Positions 48,925-59,199 of a stretch of 64,000 nucleotides of DNA are shown in pieces. A program made the position numbers and the translations under genes. This stretch comes from Polytrichum commune (lineage: Eukaryota; Streptophyta; Polytrichopsida; Polytrichales; Polytrichaceae): positions 38,531,081-38,595,080 of the forward strand of contig OX485809.1 in the NCBI GenBank assembly GCA_950295325.1, in the 5' to 3' direction. Within the stretch, counting starts at the first letter, position 1. Each line of letters starts with the position of its first letter. Under the pieces are notes generated by a model, which did no database searches, was not told where the DNA came from, and saw nothing but the letters and a program-made list of their open reading frames with translations.

Positions 48925-50696
48925 TTAAGGGCGAGGAAGGATTGCTAACCGCGGAATTTGAGGTCTGGTTGCCTTTTGGCGGAAGTTAGCCAGAGGACCG
49001 AGATGAGGCTTTCCTGTTAACATGTCAGATCTGTCCATTGATATGCCACATTTGTCCGTGTTGGCCATTGGAGTTGATACCGAGTTGGGTGATGAAGTTA
49101 AAGTCTCTACTGTTCTGTTTTGCTGATAATTATCTGAGGAAGGTGCTGTCCGGAAGCATAGCCTATGGCCAAGCCTCCTTAGAGGTGAAAGTAGGGCGCT
49201 CCTAAATGTCGTGCATTGTTCGACCACCTGCTCGGCAGGAGCAGGTTGTGATGCCTTGGCCCGAGTGACAGCCGATATCATATGCTCGATCGTGGCTTTT
49301 AGTTTAGCATTGTCATCCTCGTTCTTTATTAGCTCTACTTCAAGGTCTGTCGTCTTTGCAAATGTCAAAGCTTTGGACTGATGTTGCAATGTCTTTTCTG
49401 TGTTCGCATACCTTTTCTGAAGGCGTGCAATCTCTCTGTCGTAGTGTATGATGGTAAAATCCATGAACGTGCTCTGAGGGTCAGCAATGAATCCACGACA
49501 AGAAGCTTGTCTGCAGAGGCAGATTTCTGCAAACTCCATGGCGTTGCCGGTGCCAGGCCATCTGGGAAATAATCAGTTTTCAGGTGAATTTGCAAGAATT
49601 CCCTGGCTGCTTGAAACATTCACTGACTTCTCAAGGAATATATAACATGTACAACAAAAGATGAATAAATGCATATGTACAAGTGATTGGAATCTAAATA
49701 TTTCACACCATTTCCATAGTCAAGGACCTACTTGTAGTCCAAAGTGAGAGCCTCCTTCGCCATAACACTTCGCTTCGTCCGGCCCACAGCATAAATTCTC
49801 TTATTGGCCCAGCTGCATGCCATCGTTTTGATATTCAGTTAATGTCGGATACATGAAGTGATGCCATTTCATTAACAAACCGCTTCTTTAAAGAGCTGTG
49901 GCTTCAAAGCACTTTCACTATGAGCTTGCGTTGTCCGATGACTGATGCATCTTCATTGCATAATCTCAAGCCACTAGATATTGAACAATGTGAAGGGGGA
50001 GGTACAGAATCAATCTGACCAGGCTTGTATGACAATGTTGGGTTCGCAGCAGTGATTTACAGCTCCTGTCATGTCGTCGAAGGGGTCAATTACATACTTA
50101 TCCATATCCGGGCTACCAGGGAGGTCCTGGAGAGAACCTGGCCAAGAAACTCGTACCCCATAGTGCTTCACAGGTTTGTGGAGCAGCTTCTCATGGTACC
50201 GTCTATACTCTGGGACAGTCATGAATGGCCCACAGACCACGAAGCAGATGCGATGCTGGGGTAGGTCACACTTGGTATACAGCTCCTCCCCTAGAGCTCC
50301 TTGCCGGATATTCAACTGGGGTGTATAGAAGAAGCTGTTGCAGCAAAACCCGTTGCACCCACACTCCACACCGCAGCTCTTCCATTTAGCCTGACAAAGG
50401 CACAGAGCTGTGCATGTTCTGTTGCCTATCACCCTGCATTTGCAAGACACTTTAGCAAGCTCTACACAGACATCTGGTTTAGCTTGCAAGAGCTTCTTGT
50501 CACCTCGGAGCCTGGCATCTACGGCCGCTGTGGCAGCTCTGGCATTTCCCTCTGGCAGGTGAGCCTTCCAGTCGCTTCTTGTTTCTCGAGGAACCCAATT
50601 TGAAGTCCATATGCATTTTGTTCTTGGCACTCGTTTCGACTGTGGAGTGGGACTGGACTCGTGCCCTCTCATCCATTCTTCGGCGAAAGGTTTCAT
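48925..50696 (-). CDS. CXC-SET-postSET protein, paralogue B, with a short tail
   Basis: Exons 50696-50020, 49812-49732 and 49561-48925 join in phase to 464 residues. The middle exon is 81 bases, as in paralogue A, and both junctions have the same phase. Residues 85-122 carry the same Cys cluster (C-x3-C-x-C-x6-C-x3-C-x-C-x3-C-x-N-x-F). The SET region has RQGALGEELYT, then NHCCEPN at 214-220, where SET enzymes normally have NHSCxPN, and EALTLDYKW. The post-SET motif is CLCRQASCRG (Cys 267, 269, 274). A coiled-coil-like stretch (about 285-355) and a low-complexity end follow; the long tail of paralogue A is absent. The donor of the first intron is weak (GTCAGA). Catalytic competence is uncertain. 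Confidence 0.72.
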
Positions 50697-51384
50697 GTTG
50701 GCTGCAACTTTCCAAGCCTGCTACCAGCTGGCTTGTGTGCACCACCACGTAACAGTTTCGCCAAATCCGCTTGGAATGTAACTCCTTGAATGCACTACAT
50801 GAGTCTGCAAAGTTTCCATGGGAGGATCAACAGCTACATTCGATTTTCCTGACCATAATCAAATAATTCACTATTCTGTTCTCCATTCTTCTTGACCTTC
50901 CTCATCACAATGCCCCTTGACCACTATCACTCCACCTTTTCAGCCTCTGCCACTTCTTTCCTTCCTACTTCCCCCATTTCTCTTCACTTCCAGTCAGGTG
51001 CACCCTTTCATCGACATACCCCTTCACCGCCGGCCACCTAACTCCTTACTGTACCATCACCCTCAACCTTGAAAACTTCTTCACAAATGTTTAATACCAA
51101 CTCTTCACAGTACCAACCCATAACAAACCATATCTACTTCCCTACTTTGAGCACTTGTGCAGAGAGATCCCCAAGAAGTACCTCCTGCTGCGACATCGGA
51201 TCCTTTCACATTTTCCTTCACTGTGATAATCAATTTACCTCCACTATCCTTTCTCCGGAACGTCTTTAAAGTCAGTGACCAGGCACGGATTCAGGTTTGT
51301 GCAAAGCTTCTGGATTTTTCGTTCGTAGAGGATAAGTACTATGCTTGTAACATATATTTCAGAATACAATACATAAGCCTCAAA
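50697..51384. other. Upstream region of SET paralogue B
   Basis: No further coding exon was recognised. The stretch 50880-51060 is pyrimidine-rich on the plus strand (CT/CCTT-rich) and could be leader or promoter. Confidence 0.45.
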
Positions 51385-51457
51385 GGGGATGTAGCTCAGA
51401 TGGTAGAGCGCTCGCTTAGCATGCGAGAGGTACGGGGATCGATACCCCGCATCTCCA
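51385..51457 (+). tRNA. tRNA-Ala(AGC): tRNA-Ala (anticodon AGC)
   Basis: A complete 73-base cloverleaf without intron. The acceptor stem pairs GGGGATG with CATCTCC. The D arm contains GTAGCTCAGATGGTAGAGC, a good A box. The anticodon arm is CTCGC-TTAGCAT-GCGAG with AGC at 51418-51420. The T arm GATCGATAC supplies the B box. The discriminator base is A and CCA is not encoded, as usual for nuclear genes. A T-run at 51471-51477 can end Pol III transcription. Confidence 0.97.
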
Positions 51458-52430
51458 CACAGCACCACTTGATTTTTTTCTTCGCTCAAACCTTTAGAGG
51501 AAGCGTAGAAGGCACTCGTAGTGGAGAGAGTAAACGTCGCTTAACCTTTGTAGGTATTCTACAACAATTGATACTCTGCAATCCAAAAAGCTGAACTGTT
51601 GCAAAAGCAAGCTGGGATAGTGTGTGCGCAAGACATTTATGCAAGTTACTAAGAATCATGATGAGTTCCCCATAAGGCCAAAGATGTGTGTGCCAAGAGA
51701 ATTCTATTTCAAATGGAGCTGTGAAAACACTGATAGGAAAACCAAATCTGGTTCAAAAAAGAGCAGCCAATGTGGAAGTGACATTCCCAATGTCACTACC
51801 TGGAAGGAATTGCATCTAACTTCTGACCTATTGAGGAGCTCAGGAGGGCTCTTCAGCTCCTGGCTCGTTCTAAAACAACGAGCTGGTGGCATTCAATCTG
51901 TGAGAGCAGATGGGAACTGACTGACAACTACGCTAAACATCTGATTTGGTGTGGCATTAAAAATGACGTGCCATGTTAATCAGAGTGATTTTCATGACTT
52001 GTCAGGAAGCACCAAGTGTCAAATGACACCCTCTCTAGTTGCCACCCAGTGGTTGCAAGACAATCAATGTGGGTCAATGGTGAAATAGTGCGGGCCACAC
52101 TAAATCAGATATTTAATGTAATCATTCGAAGCTGACTACACTACAGGTGTGGGTTACTGACATTACATTTCTTGCTTCCAAGAGTCTGCCCCTGAGGCTG
52201 AACAACGATTATGCAGTTGAAACCAATCTGTACACACAGTAAGAGAGACACAGAATAAGAGGACAAATCTAAGCCAGAATGTCCAATCATCTACAAGCAG
52301 CTAGATCTTCACCCCAATGCTCAGCATACACTACCGGAAGATAACATTTTCCAAGAAGAATGTTGTAGCTCAGGAGTGAGAGAAATACAGATTCTCTCCT
52401 CATAAATCTATCAGGAAATAGACAAGCAAA
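51458..52430. other. Intergenic DNA
   Basis: Apart from the T-run, no gene was seen. The 3' UTR of the LEA_2 gene ends somewhere in its right part. Confidence 0.5.
51471..51477 (+). terminator. Pol III T-run terminator of tRNA-Ala
   Basis: Seven consecutive T residues 13 bases after the tRNA, the usual Pol III stop signal. Confidence 0.75.
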
Positions 52431-53693
52431 TTACTTACAGATGCTTGGTGAGGTTACATGATGGAGGGACACACACACACACACACAAACCTTAATTATT
52501 GGAGACGCCACACCAATGAAATGTGCTTGAGCTTTGACCTGGCCAGCGAGTGTCAAAGGGATGGCATTCACAGCCGCATCTTTCAGCAACATGAGCCCCG
52601 TGCCTTTGAGCACATTCACCTGGTCTACCACCAGCGTTGTCTTCATGGTTGAGTTGGCCTTAGGGGCCTCCTCGAAGGCGGGGATGGTGGAGTTTCCCAG
52701 AGCCATGTCTTGGTACGAGACATCCACGTCCGTGGGCTCGTACGAGATTGTCAAGCGGTTCGGGTTGTAAGCTGTCAGGTAGGCCGTCATGTTCATGGAC
52801 AGTAAGACTTTCAAACCGAGTAGACCTTGATGCTCTTGCCCCACCTGCACATATTGCCCACTCTCATCTTCCTCAGAATTCTTGTAAAACATTCCTCACC
52901 TGCAATTTGGCTAATAAAACACTGTCTTGTTGAATGTTACTTACTCTCTCTGGCGCCAAAAGGGGTCAGCGTCTTCACAACATGATTTGGAGTTGCTAGG
53001 ATATCTTTTTCAAGCAATATCCTGAATCTGCTTTTGTATAACAAGAATTCTGAAGTTTTGCTCTAATTTCTAAAAAAGTTTAGAATTGATCCAGAACTGA
53101 AGTAGTGACCCCTGCTTCCCGAAAAACTGCCTCAGGTTAGTTTTAAGAACGACATTTGAAAGAGCAAATCTTTTCCTAACTGTATACAACTGGTATCAAT
53201 GGATAATTCCTCTCAATGCCCTCTTTCCGAGCATGCTACTCTTCTTTGAAATAAAAAATCCTCAATTCAGTAGAAGCATCAGAAATTATTTAGGAAAAAA
53301 GCTGTTTTAAACGGGAGAGTTGCCCCCTGGGCTCAAGACTCAACAAATGAAGCAACAGAACTATTTTCAGCAACTGAAAAGGTCTTTTTATGAAGGATCT
53401 CCGACATCCTTCGAAGAATGGCTTCCAGGATCTTAGTAGTATACCTTGACGGAGTGGATGGCAATGTCTGCTATGGTGAGAACTGGGTAAGTCGGCTTGA
53501 CCACAAGCCAGGTGATGAGGCCCGCGAGGAACAAGACGACAAGGAGGACAACAAATCCGATAAGCAGCCAGCAGCAGCGCCGCCTCCATTTCCTCTTCGA
53601 CTCCCCCGGCGATTTGAAAGCTTCGTCATGGAAAGAACCGTGCTTCGATCTGCTATATGAAGCCTTCTCGCTGTCTCTGGTGAAGGACCTCAT
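52431..53693 (-). CDS. NDR1/HIN1-like protein (LEA_2 domain, membrane anchor)
   Basis: Plant membrane protein of the NHL/LEA_2 family, whose members act in defence and stress responses at the plasma membrane. Two exons, 53693-53445 and 52844-52431, join in phase 0 (SVK|VGQEHQG) to 220 residues, a normal family length. A basic N-terminal tail (KRKWRRR) precedes one membrane span (about 41-65, CCWLLIGFVVLLVVLFLAGL). The extracellular-type LEA_2 domain follows, with YPVLTIADIAIHSVKV, then TAYNPNRLTISYEPTDVDVSY, and a hydrophobic beta-rich end. The last residues (KVCVCVCVSLHH) are encoded across a (GT)n microsatellite; they fit the family's V-x-V-x-C pattern, but a further 3' exon starting from the GTTTGT after IIK cannot be excluded. 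Confidence 0.82.
52470..52488. repeat. (AC)n microsatellite within the LEA_2 reading frame
   Basis: Dinucleotide run which, on the coding strand, reads GT repeats and encodes alternating Val and Cys near the C-terminus of the NHL-like protein. Confidence 0.7.
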
Positions 53694-54734
53694 TGCTCAC
53701 GCTACCACCTCTCCTCTCTATCCCATTCTACCTAGACCTATCTTGCAACCGCAACGTGGGGCTCCTCATTCTCTCATCGAATGCAGCTCCGCTCCTTACG
53801 ACGGGATATTGGTCGGATCGTCTGCCAACTTCGATCTGGCGTCTGCTCCTTCACAATGTGGCTCCGATCTAGGCCGCAATCGGCAATTTTAGAGCCTCAC
53901 CAGTTCGCCCATATTTTGCACCTAGTCGCTGCGAGACTCGAGTGAATAGATGTGGACGTCGACACTAGATTCTGAACACCATCAAAAACGACGACGATAA
54001 TTGCAGCACAAATTCTTGCAGTTCATGTAGTTCAGATGAGGGGCTGATCACACCGGCCAGTTCAGACACCATCCATCGGCATCTCCAGCGTGAAAAGTGG
54101 TGGGCCAACATCTATTTCTGAACATAATCCCCAACAAATTCACGGCTGGCACTGGACGGAAAGTTGGGTGTGATCGCGGCATGAGAGAGGGTTGGGTAGA
54201 ATTACCTTAGGTGCACAGTAAACTCTCAAGACTCGCAACCTTTATTCCATGCTTACTTTCGCCTTCTACCTACTCAGATTAGCTCCCTCCCTTCCTCCGC
54301 CGAAGGTGCGCGACGTGTGCACAGTTTCTCCGACAATGGAGGGGCTAATTTGGTAGCCATGATGTGGACATGGTGCAAGGACATCCCGGCCACCTCTACA
54401 GCATCACCACCTATCACGGCATCCTGAACTGAAGAATTTGAACACAAAACTGATAATCAACGAAGTTCAGTTCGGGATAGCAGCATGTGCCCCACGCACA
54501 TAAGCTTCCTCGCTTTTGAGGGCAGGATTTCTGAGGGGCTATCACAGCAGCCACTTCTGCCACCATCCATCAACATCCCTGGCTGTAGTAGTGTTGAAAA
54601 GTGGTGGGCCAATATCTATTTCTCAACATAATCCCCACCGATTTCACGTTTGAAACCAGATGGAAAGTTTGATGAGGCAGGGCATGATCTAGTCATGGAA
54701 AATCATGTAAAAAACAATCCTCTAAAAATGGTTG
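53694..54734. other. Upstream region of the LEA_2 gene and repeats
   Basis: No gene seen. It contains the two diverged direct repeats at 54041-54170 and 54537-54672. Confidence 0.5.
54041..54672. repeat. Direct repeat, copies about 500 bp apart
   Basis: Segments 54041-54170 and 54537-54672 share, in order, CACCATCCATC, GAAAAGTGGTGGGCCAA.AT, CTATTTCT.AACATAATCCCC and GGAAAGTT. The copies are non-coding and moderately diverged. Confidence 0.65.
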
Positions 54735-55011
54735 CTACACTAAGTATGATATTTAGTATCACCAATTCTAATTGTCTTGCTCAATACTAATTGTAAACCG
54801 CAGTATAATGTCACCAACACTAAATGTTAACCCCGCATTTTTTGCCAATCCTTGTAAAATTTTGGGGGATCCTAGATTTACAGTCACTTACTAAGTGTTG
54901 CAATTACTGTCACTTACTAAGTGATTTTTCATCCAACTTACAATCATCCATGACAATATTTCATCACAAGTTGCTGACAAGAGAAGTTAGGGTTATGGCC
55001 AATGGATGCAC
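54734..55011. mobile_element. Second, 3'-truncated copy of the GCTACAC-ended MITE
   Basis: Starts GCTACACTAAGTATGATATT and follows 31547-31795 in the same orientation. Shared blocks are CTAATTGTCTTGCTCAAT, TAATTGTAAAC, TGCAATTACTGTC and CATGACAATATTTCATCACA. A 30-40 bp segment near 54870-54910 is duplicated relative to the first copy (CACTTACTAAGTG occurs twice). Similarity stops after about 55011, so the right inverted repeat is missing. Confidence 0.6.
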
Positions 55012-56009
55012 TCACTGAGCAAGTCGTGACTCGTACTTGTGAATCGCTCACCCTATATAAGATGACTGGATTACCACTTCGCACCTTCGACTGGAACTTC
55101 ACCAGCACTTCGAATAAGGCCCACTTTAATTTGTAAGATCCTCCTCTTTCCTCTGCACCGACTTACAAGGTGAGTTCAGAATGTGATGCATATGACTTCC
55201 TTTTACAGCATCCTCATTCATCTGTTGCAATGCCACAAAATTAAATGCCAGTGCTGCAAAGTTCAAATTAATATCACGGTGGAACTGTTGTAATTGCTTG
55301 TACTAGTAAGTAAGTCCAAGAGCATTGGAGGGGTATATGCAGTTCAGTTCAGGTCATCTCTCTTCACTAAAAAACATGGGTTGTTTTGCAGGAACAATTG
55401 CCACCAGTATTTACCAAGGAAGGAGCACCCATATCTAACTTTGCGAATCACATGCATGCGCATCGATGTGCATAATTTACGTCTGCAAATATCTTTCCAT
55501 GAAACTCATAACTCGATCTTTAGTACCAAAGGTCTAACTGAACTTACTTTGTTTATACATTTTCGAGCACGGAATCAGTGTCCAGCAATGAACGGGTAGT
55601 GCCGGCAGTTAGTTACGAGCTAGCCGGTTGATTTTGAGAATTTCCGAATGCAATTGGAAAGTTTAGGAAGGGGTTCCGGAAGAAAATGAGGGTTTACGGA
55701 AATGGGCCGATTAGAAAAATAAAATGCCGGCATTTCGGCAAGCTGCCCTAGAGTATCCACGGCAAATTGCCGATTGAGAAATTATTTTCACGGCGGGCAA
55801 CCGACCAAATATATATATTTTAGGTAAGGTTTTCAATACTATGCATAGTTGGAGACTATGCCTTGTTGGCTTGTGGTTTAGGCCCTTTAGGGTTAGAGTG
55901 GCTTGTGGTTTAGGGCTCCCCTTGCTTCCCTAAACCAGCTTTGACTCCGTAGTAGTGGAGGTTCCATTTTCGTTGTCGGTTTCACAAACAAGCACCCTAG
56001 ACCCTAAAT
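55012..56009. other. Intergenic DNA
   Basis: No gene seen. Near 55610-55800 are several GCCGG/CCGGC motifs embedded in AT-rich sequence, echoed in inverse near 56515-56690; this may be an old inverted-repeat element but was not resolved. Confidence 0.35.
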
Positions 56010-56261
56010 TTGTCAGTTAGAAATAGGTTGGGTAGTAGGAATTTCAATGCAATACTGCGAATTGCCTTGGAAGGGCCAGATGAAGAGGTAGATGACATAA
56101 TTTGTGATGCTATCCCACTTTGGAAGAAAGACAGTAAGGACCGTTTTTTGTATCCTAATCCTTCTTCTTATTTGAATTCTCCTAATACAGTGAGTATGAG
56201 TGATGTGTCTTGTTCGTTTGGGGCAATTGATACCAACAGCAATGGTACGCAAATCTCGTGA
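56010..56261 (+). pseudogene. hAT-transposase C-terminal remnant
   Basis: The frame opens without an ATG and begins SVRNRLGSRNFNAILRIALE, followed by GPDEEVDDIICDAIPLWKKD and RFLY. NRL-x5-N-x-LRIALEGP followed by an acidic stretch, a tryptophan and basic residues is the pattern at the end of plant hAT-like transposases, after the dimerisation region. Only this end is visible; upstream frames are closed by stops, so it is a dead fragment. Confidence 0.4.
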
Positions 56262-58047
56262 CTTTTCAATACTAACTAGCCTCCGAATAATACTTGGACC
56301 CTTTTGTGGTGCTTGTATTTTTCGAAGGCTAAATCCTTAGCCCTAATATGGTAGGGGCTTTGCCAAGTTCAAATCCTGCTAAGGATACTATTTAGATGAC
56401 AATAAATGGAGAGTGAATGCCCACATTGAATTAATCCACATTAATTCAAAAAAATTGAATAAATGATCATGACACATCCACCACCAAAATATAAAACCGG
56501 CCACACTTTAGACCTTCCAGAAATTGCATAAATGAAAAAAAAATTGCCGGCTAATTGCCTAAACACATTAGGAAATGGGGGCTATCAACCGATAAATTTT
56601 GCACTCTTTAGGCCACTTCCGGGTAAAATTTGTAAAATCCGAGCCACCTCCAGAAACCTCAGCAATTAGCCGGTTTCTCTACAGAACTCCCCGGACTGTG
56701 GTGTCCAGGGAGACAGTTGGACATAATCAGTCAAGATCCTAGAGTTTCCAAGTCCAACCGGTTACATGTTGTGATTATTTGCTTTTTCTTTATTAAACTT
56801 AGGTACATTCCATAGATTCCTCTGAAATGATGGGTAATTTCCCTGAAGTCTTGAACTTCAACTGCTTATTTCCGAAACTCAATCGGTGGATCTGTAACTA
56901 GTGGTCGATTTTCTCCGTTCATTGCACGGAATCACAGATCGTGCGGGCGGGCCCTGGGAAGAGACTCACGCTGCTTGAAAGCCCAACTTCAGCTGCAAAT
57001 AAAGCAAAGCAAATCGAGTTGCAGGAATGGAAAAAGATGGTAGGGGTCCTTTAGGAGGGATTAGCGGTGAAATTTTATGCGCAACATAAAATGGAAAAGA
57101 TGGTTAACATGCTCATGCAATAATGAAACAAGCAGTTTCGTTACAAGAGGCTTTATCCTATTCAATGTTGACCTTACAAATTCACCCAACATTCACCCTA
57201 TCTCTCCTTGGTTACAACTCTCTCCCCCCAAGCCCTGTTTTAAAAGAGGGACTTTAACTTAGGGTTAGTTTCCATGTAGGTTGCTCACCCACCATATTTT
57301 AGTGGAAATGTAGATTACACCTTGTGGCATGTACATTTTTAATACAATATGGTGGCGTGTATGGTGGTTCTACAATATGGTTTCACTACATGGAAACTAA
57401 CCCTTACCGCACATATTTCACCTCTTACTCTCCTCTACTCTTTTGCATTGACCCTATAGTTCATTTTCCACTCCTTGTACCCGCTCAAGGGTGTTATCAC
57501 AATGCCTCTATCCCAAGTTTTAAACAAATTCAATGAAACAACCTTTCTAGGTTTAGGGTTAAACGCCCACCTCTTTGAGTTGGGCCCCAAGAATATTAAC
57601 AAGATAAAAGGGGTCTACTAAAAATATGAGCCCCAAAGGTTTGTAGTTTATTCATCTCAAATGGGTCCCTGTAGGCCACCTTTAAAATTTATGATATTTT
57701 TTCTACATATACATGACCATTGATAGTATCTTTTGTATAATTTTTTGAAATTTTTAGTCATCTTTTTTTTTAGTAATTGTTTTAGTTCAATTCTGTGTCA
57801 TTCTAGTTAGAAATGGTATGTTTTATGAAAAAAAAATCATCAAATTTAGTTACCACTTTTGACTATGTCATAGGTATTGTGTATATCTACTCATGAAAAA
57901 AAATTGATAAAAAATTGACCCATTTTGGTGGTGCAACTTACCAAAAGAAGATTTTTTTTGGTCGCACGTGGTGTTCAACTTGACAATGGACTGATCTACC
58001 CGTGTTGTAGGCTAATTTGAGATTTCTTATACTAATCTCAATGTCAA

Positions 58048-58091
<44 letters not shown>

Positions 58092-59199
58092 TACAATAAA
58101 ATTGCATGCTTTTTCACCTCGGGTAATACACTCTAATTTATGTAATATCATGCTTGTGGCAATCAAAGTGCAAGTGATATTGAGGAACTTTTGTAGTGTG
58201 TACATGGATGCGCGATAAAAGGGAATTAGTTTAACGCGTGACATAATGAAATAACGCAAAGTGCAACATTGCCATGCTATAATTGATGTTTTTGTACATG
58301 GGACTCAAATAATCTCCCAAAGTTGCACACATACACATACACAAAGCTCAAACTCTCTAGGACATGTATGTTTAGAAATTTCATAATGATATGTACAAAA
58401 TGGTGAGAATAAGTACAAGTCCAAAATTCTTCTACATACATATATACAAATAAACATACATACCAAAAATGGTCACTATCAACCGTGCAACATAAAACTC
58501 TTAATATCATACTTTCGAGTCATCATTTTCTTCCAATGATAAATCACAAGTAACATGATGGGGAATGAGTTTTAACATTGCCACTGCAACCACCATAGCC
58601 CAAGTTCTTGCTACCATGTTTCAACCTCTCTTTAGTGAGATATGCATCATATAAAGGTCATCTCAATGTCGCATGAGAACAAGGGAGGAACCATGCGTGA
58701 CATCCACATGAGCCATGTAATTTTAGGTCACAATTATAATCACCAGTGTGGGTCATATAACAAGTATAATGGATTTTGGTGCAAAATTCTTTGCTTGGGG
58801 TGGGGGCAACAACCACAAGTCTTTTGATGCACATTCATTATCCCAAATTCCTCAAGGCTTTGGGTCATCAATTCATGTGTCGCACGTAGGTTTGAGGAAC
58901 CATTTCGTCCACAAAAGGCGGCAGAGGTTTATGTGAATTCAAGAGCATGAAGACAAAATTTATGATGCAATTCACATCCCAAGACTTCAAGTTGAGTTAT
59001 GGATCCAACTTCGCTTCCCCCTTCAGCAACAATGTATTAGCAAATACATTACAAATCTTAAACATGACAACTAGATGCTACTGTAAACCCCTTTGGTGAC
59101 ATGAAGATGTATCACTACAGTCACTACAATCACTATAATCACTACAATTCAAATGCACTAACTCGTTGGCATCCCAAAACAAATGGAAGCCATAAAAAC
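56262..59199. other. Intergenic DNA with a TG microsatellite
   Basis: No gene is supported. A (TG)n run lies at 58053-58086. Short frames near 57324, 58277 and 58642 lack motifs. A short CAATCACTA-type repeat lies at 59112-59150. Confidence 0.5.
58053..58086. repeat. (TG)n microsatellite
   Basis: TG dinucleotide run of about 34 bases, followed by GCGCGC. Confidence 0.9.

Noticed and set aside
52945-53000. LTPFGARE-coding stretch followed by GTAAGT inside the LEA_2 intron
   Set aside because: It looked like an extra exon, but no acceptor gives the needed phase, and joining the two outer exons directly yields a continuous LEA_2 domain.
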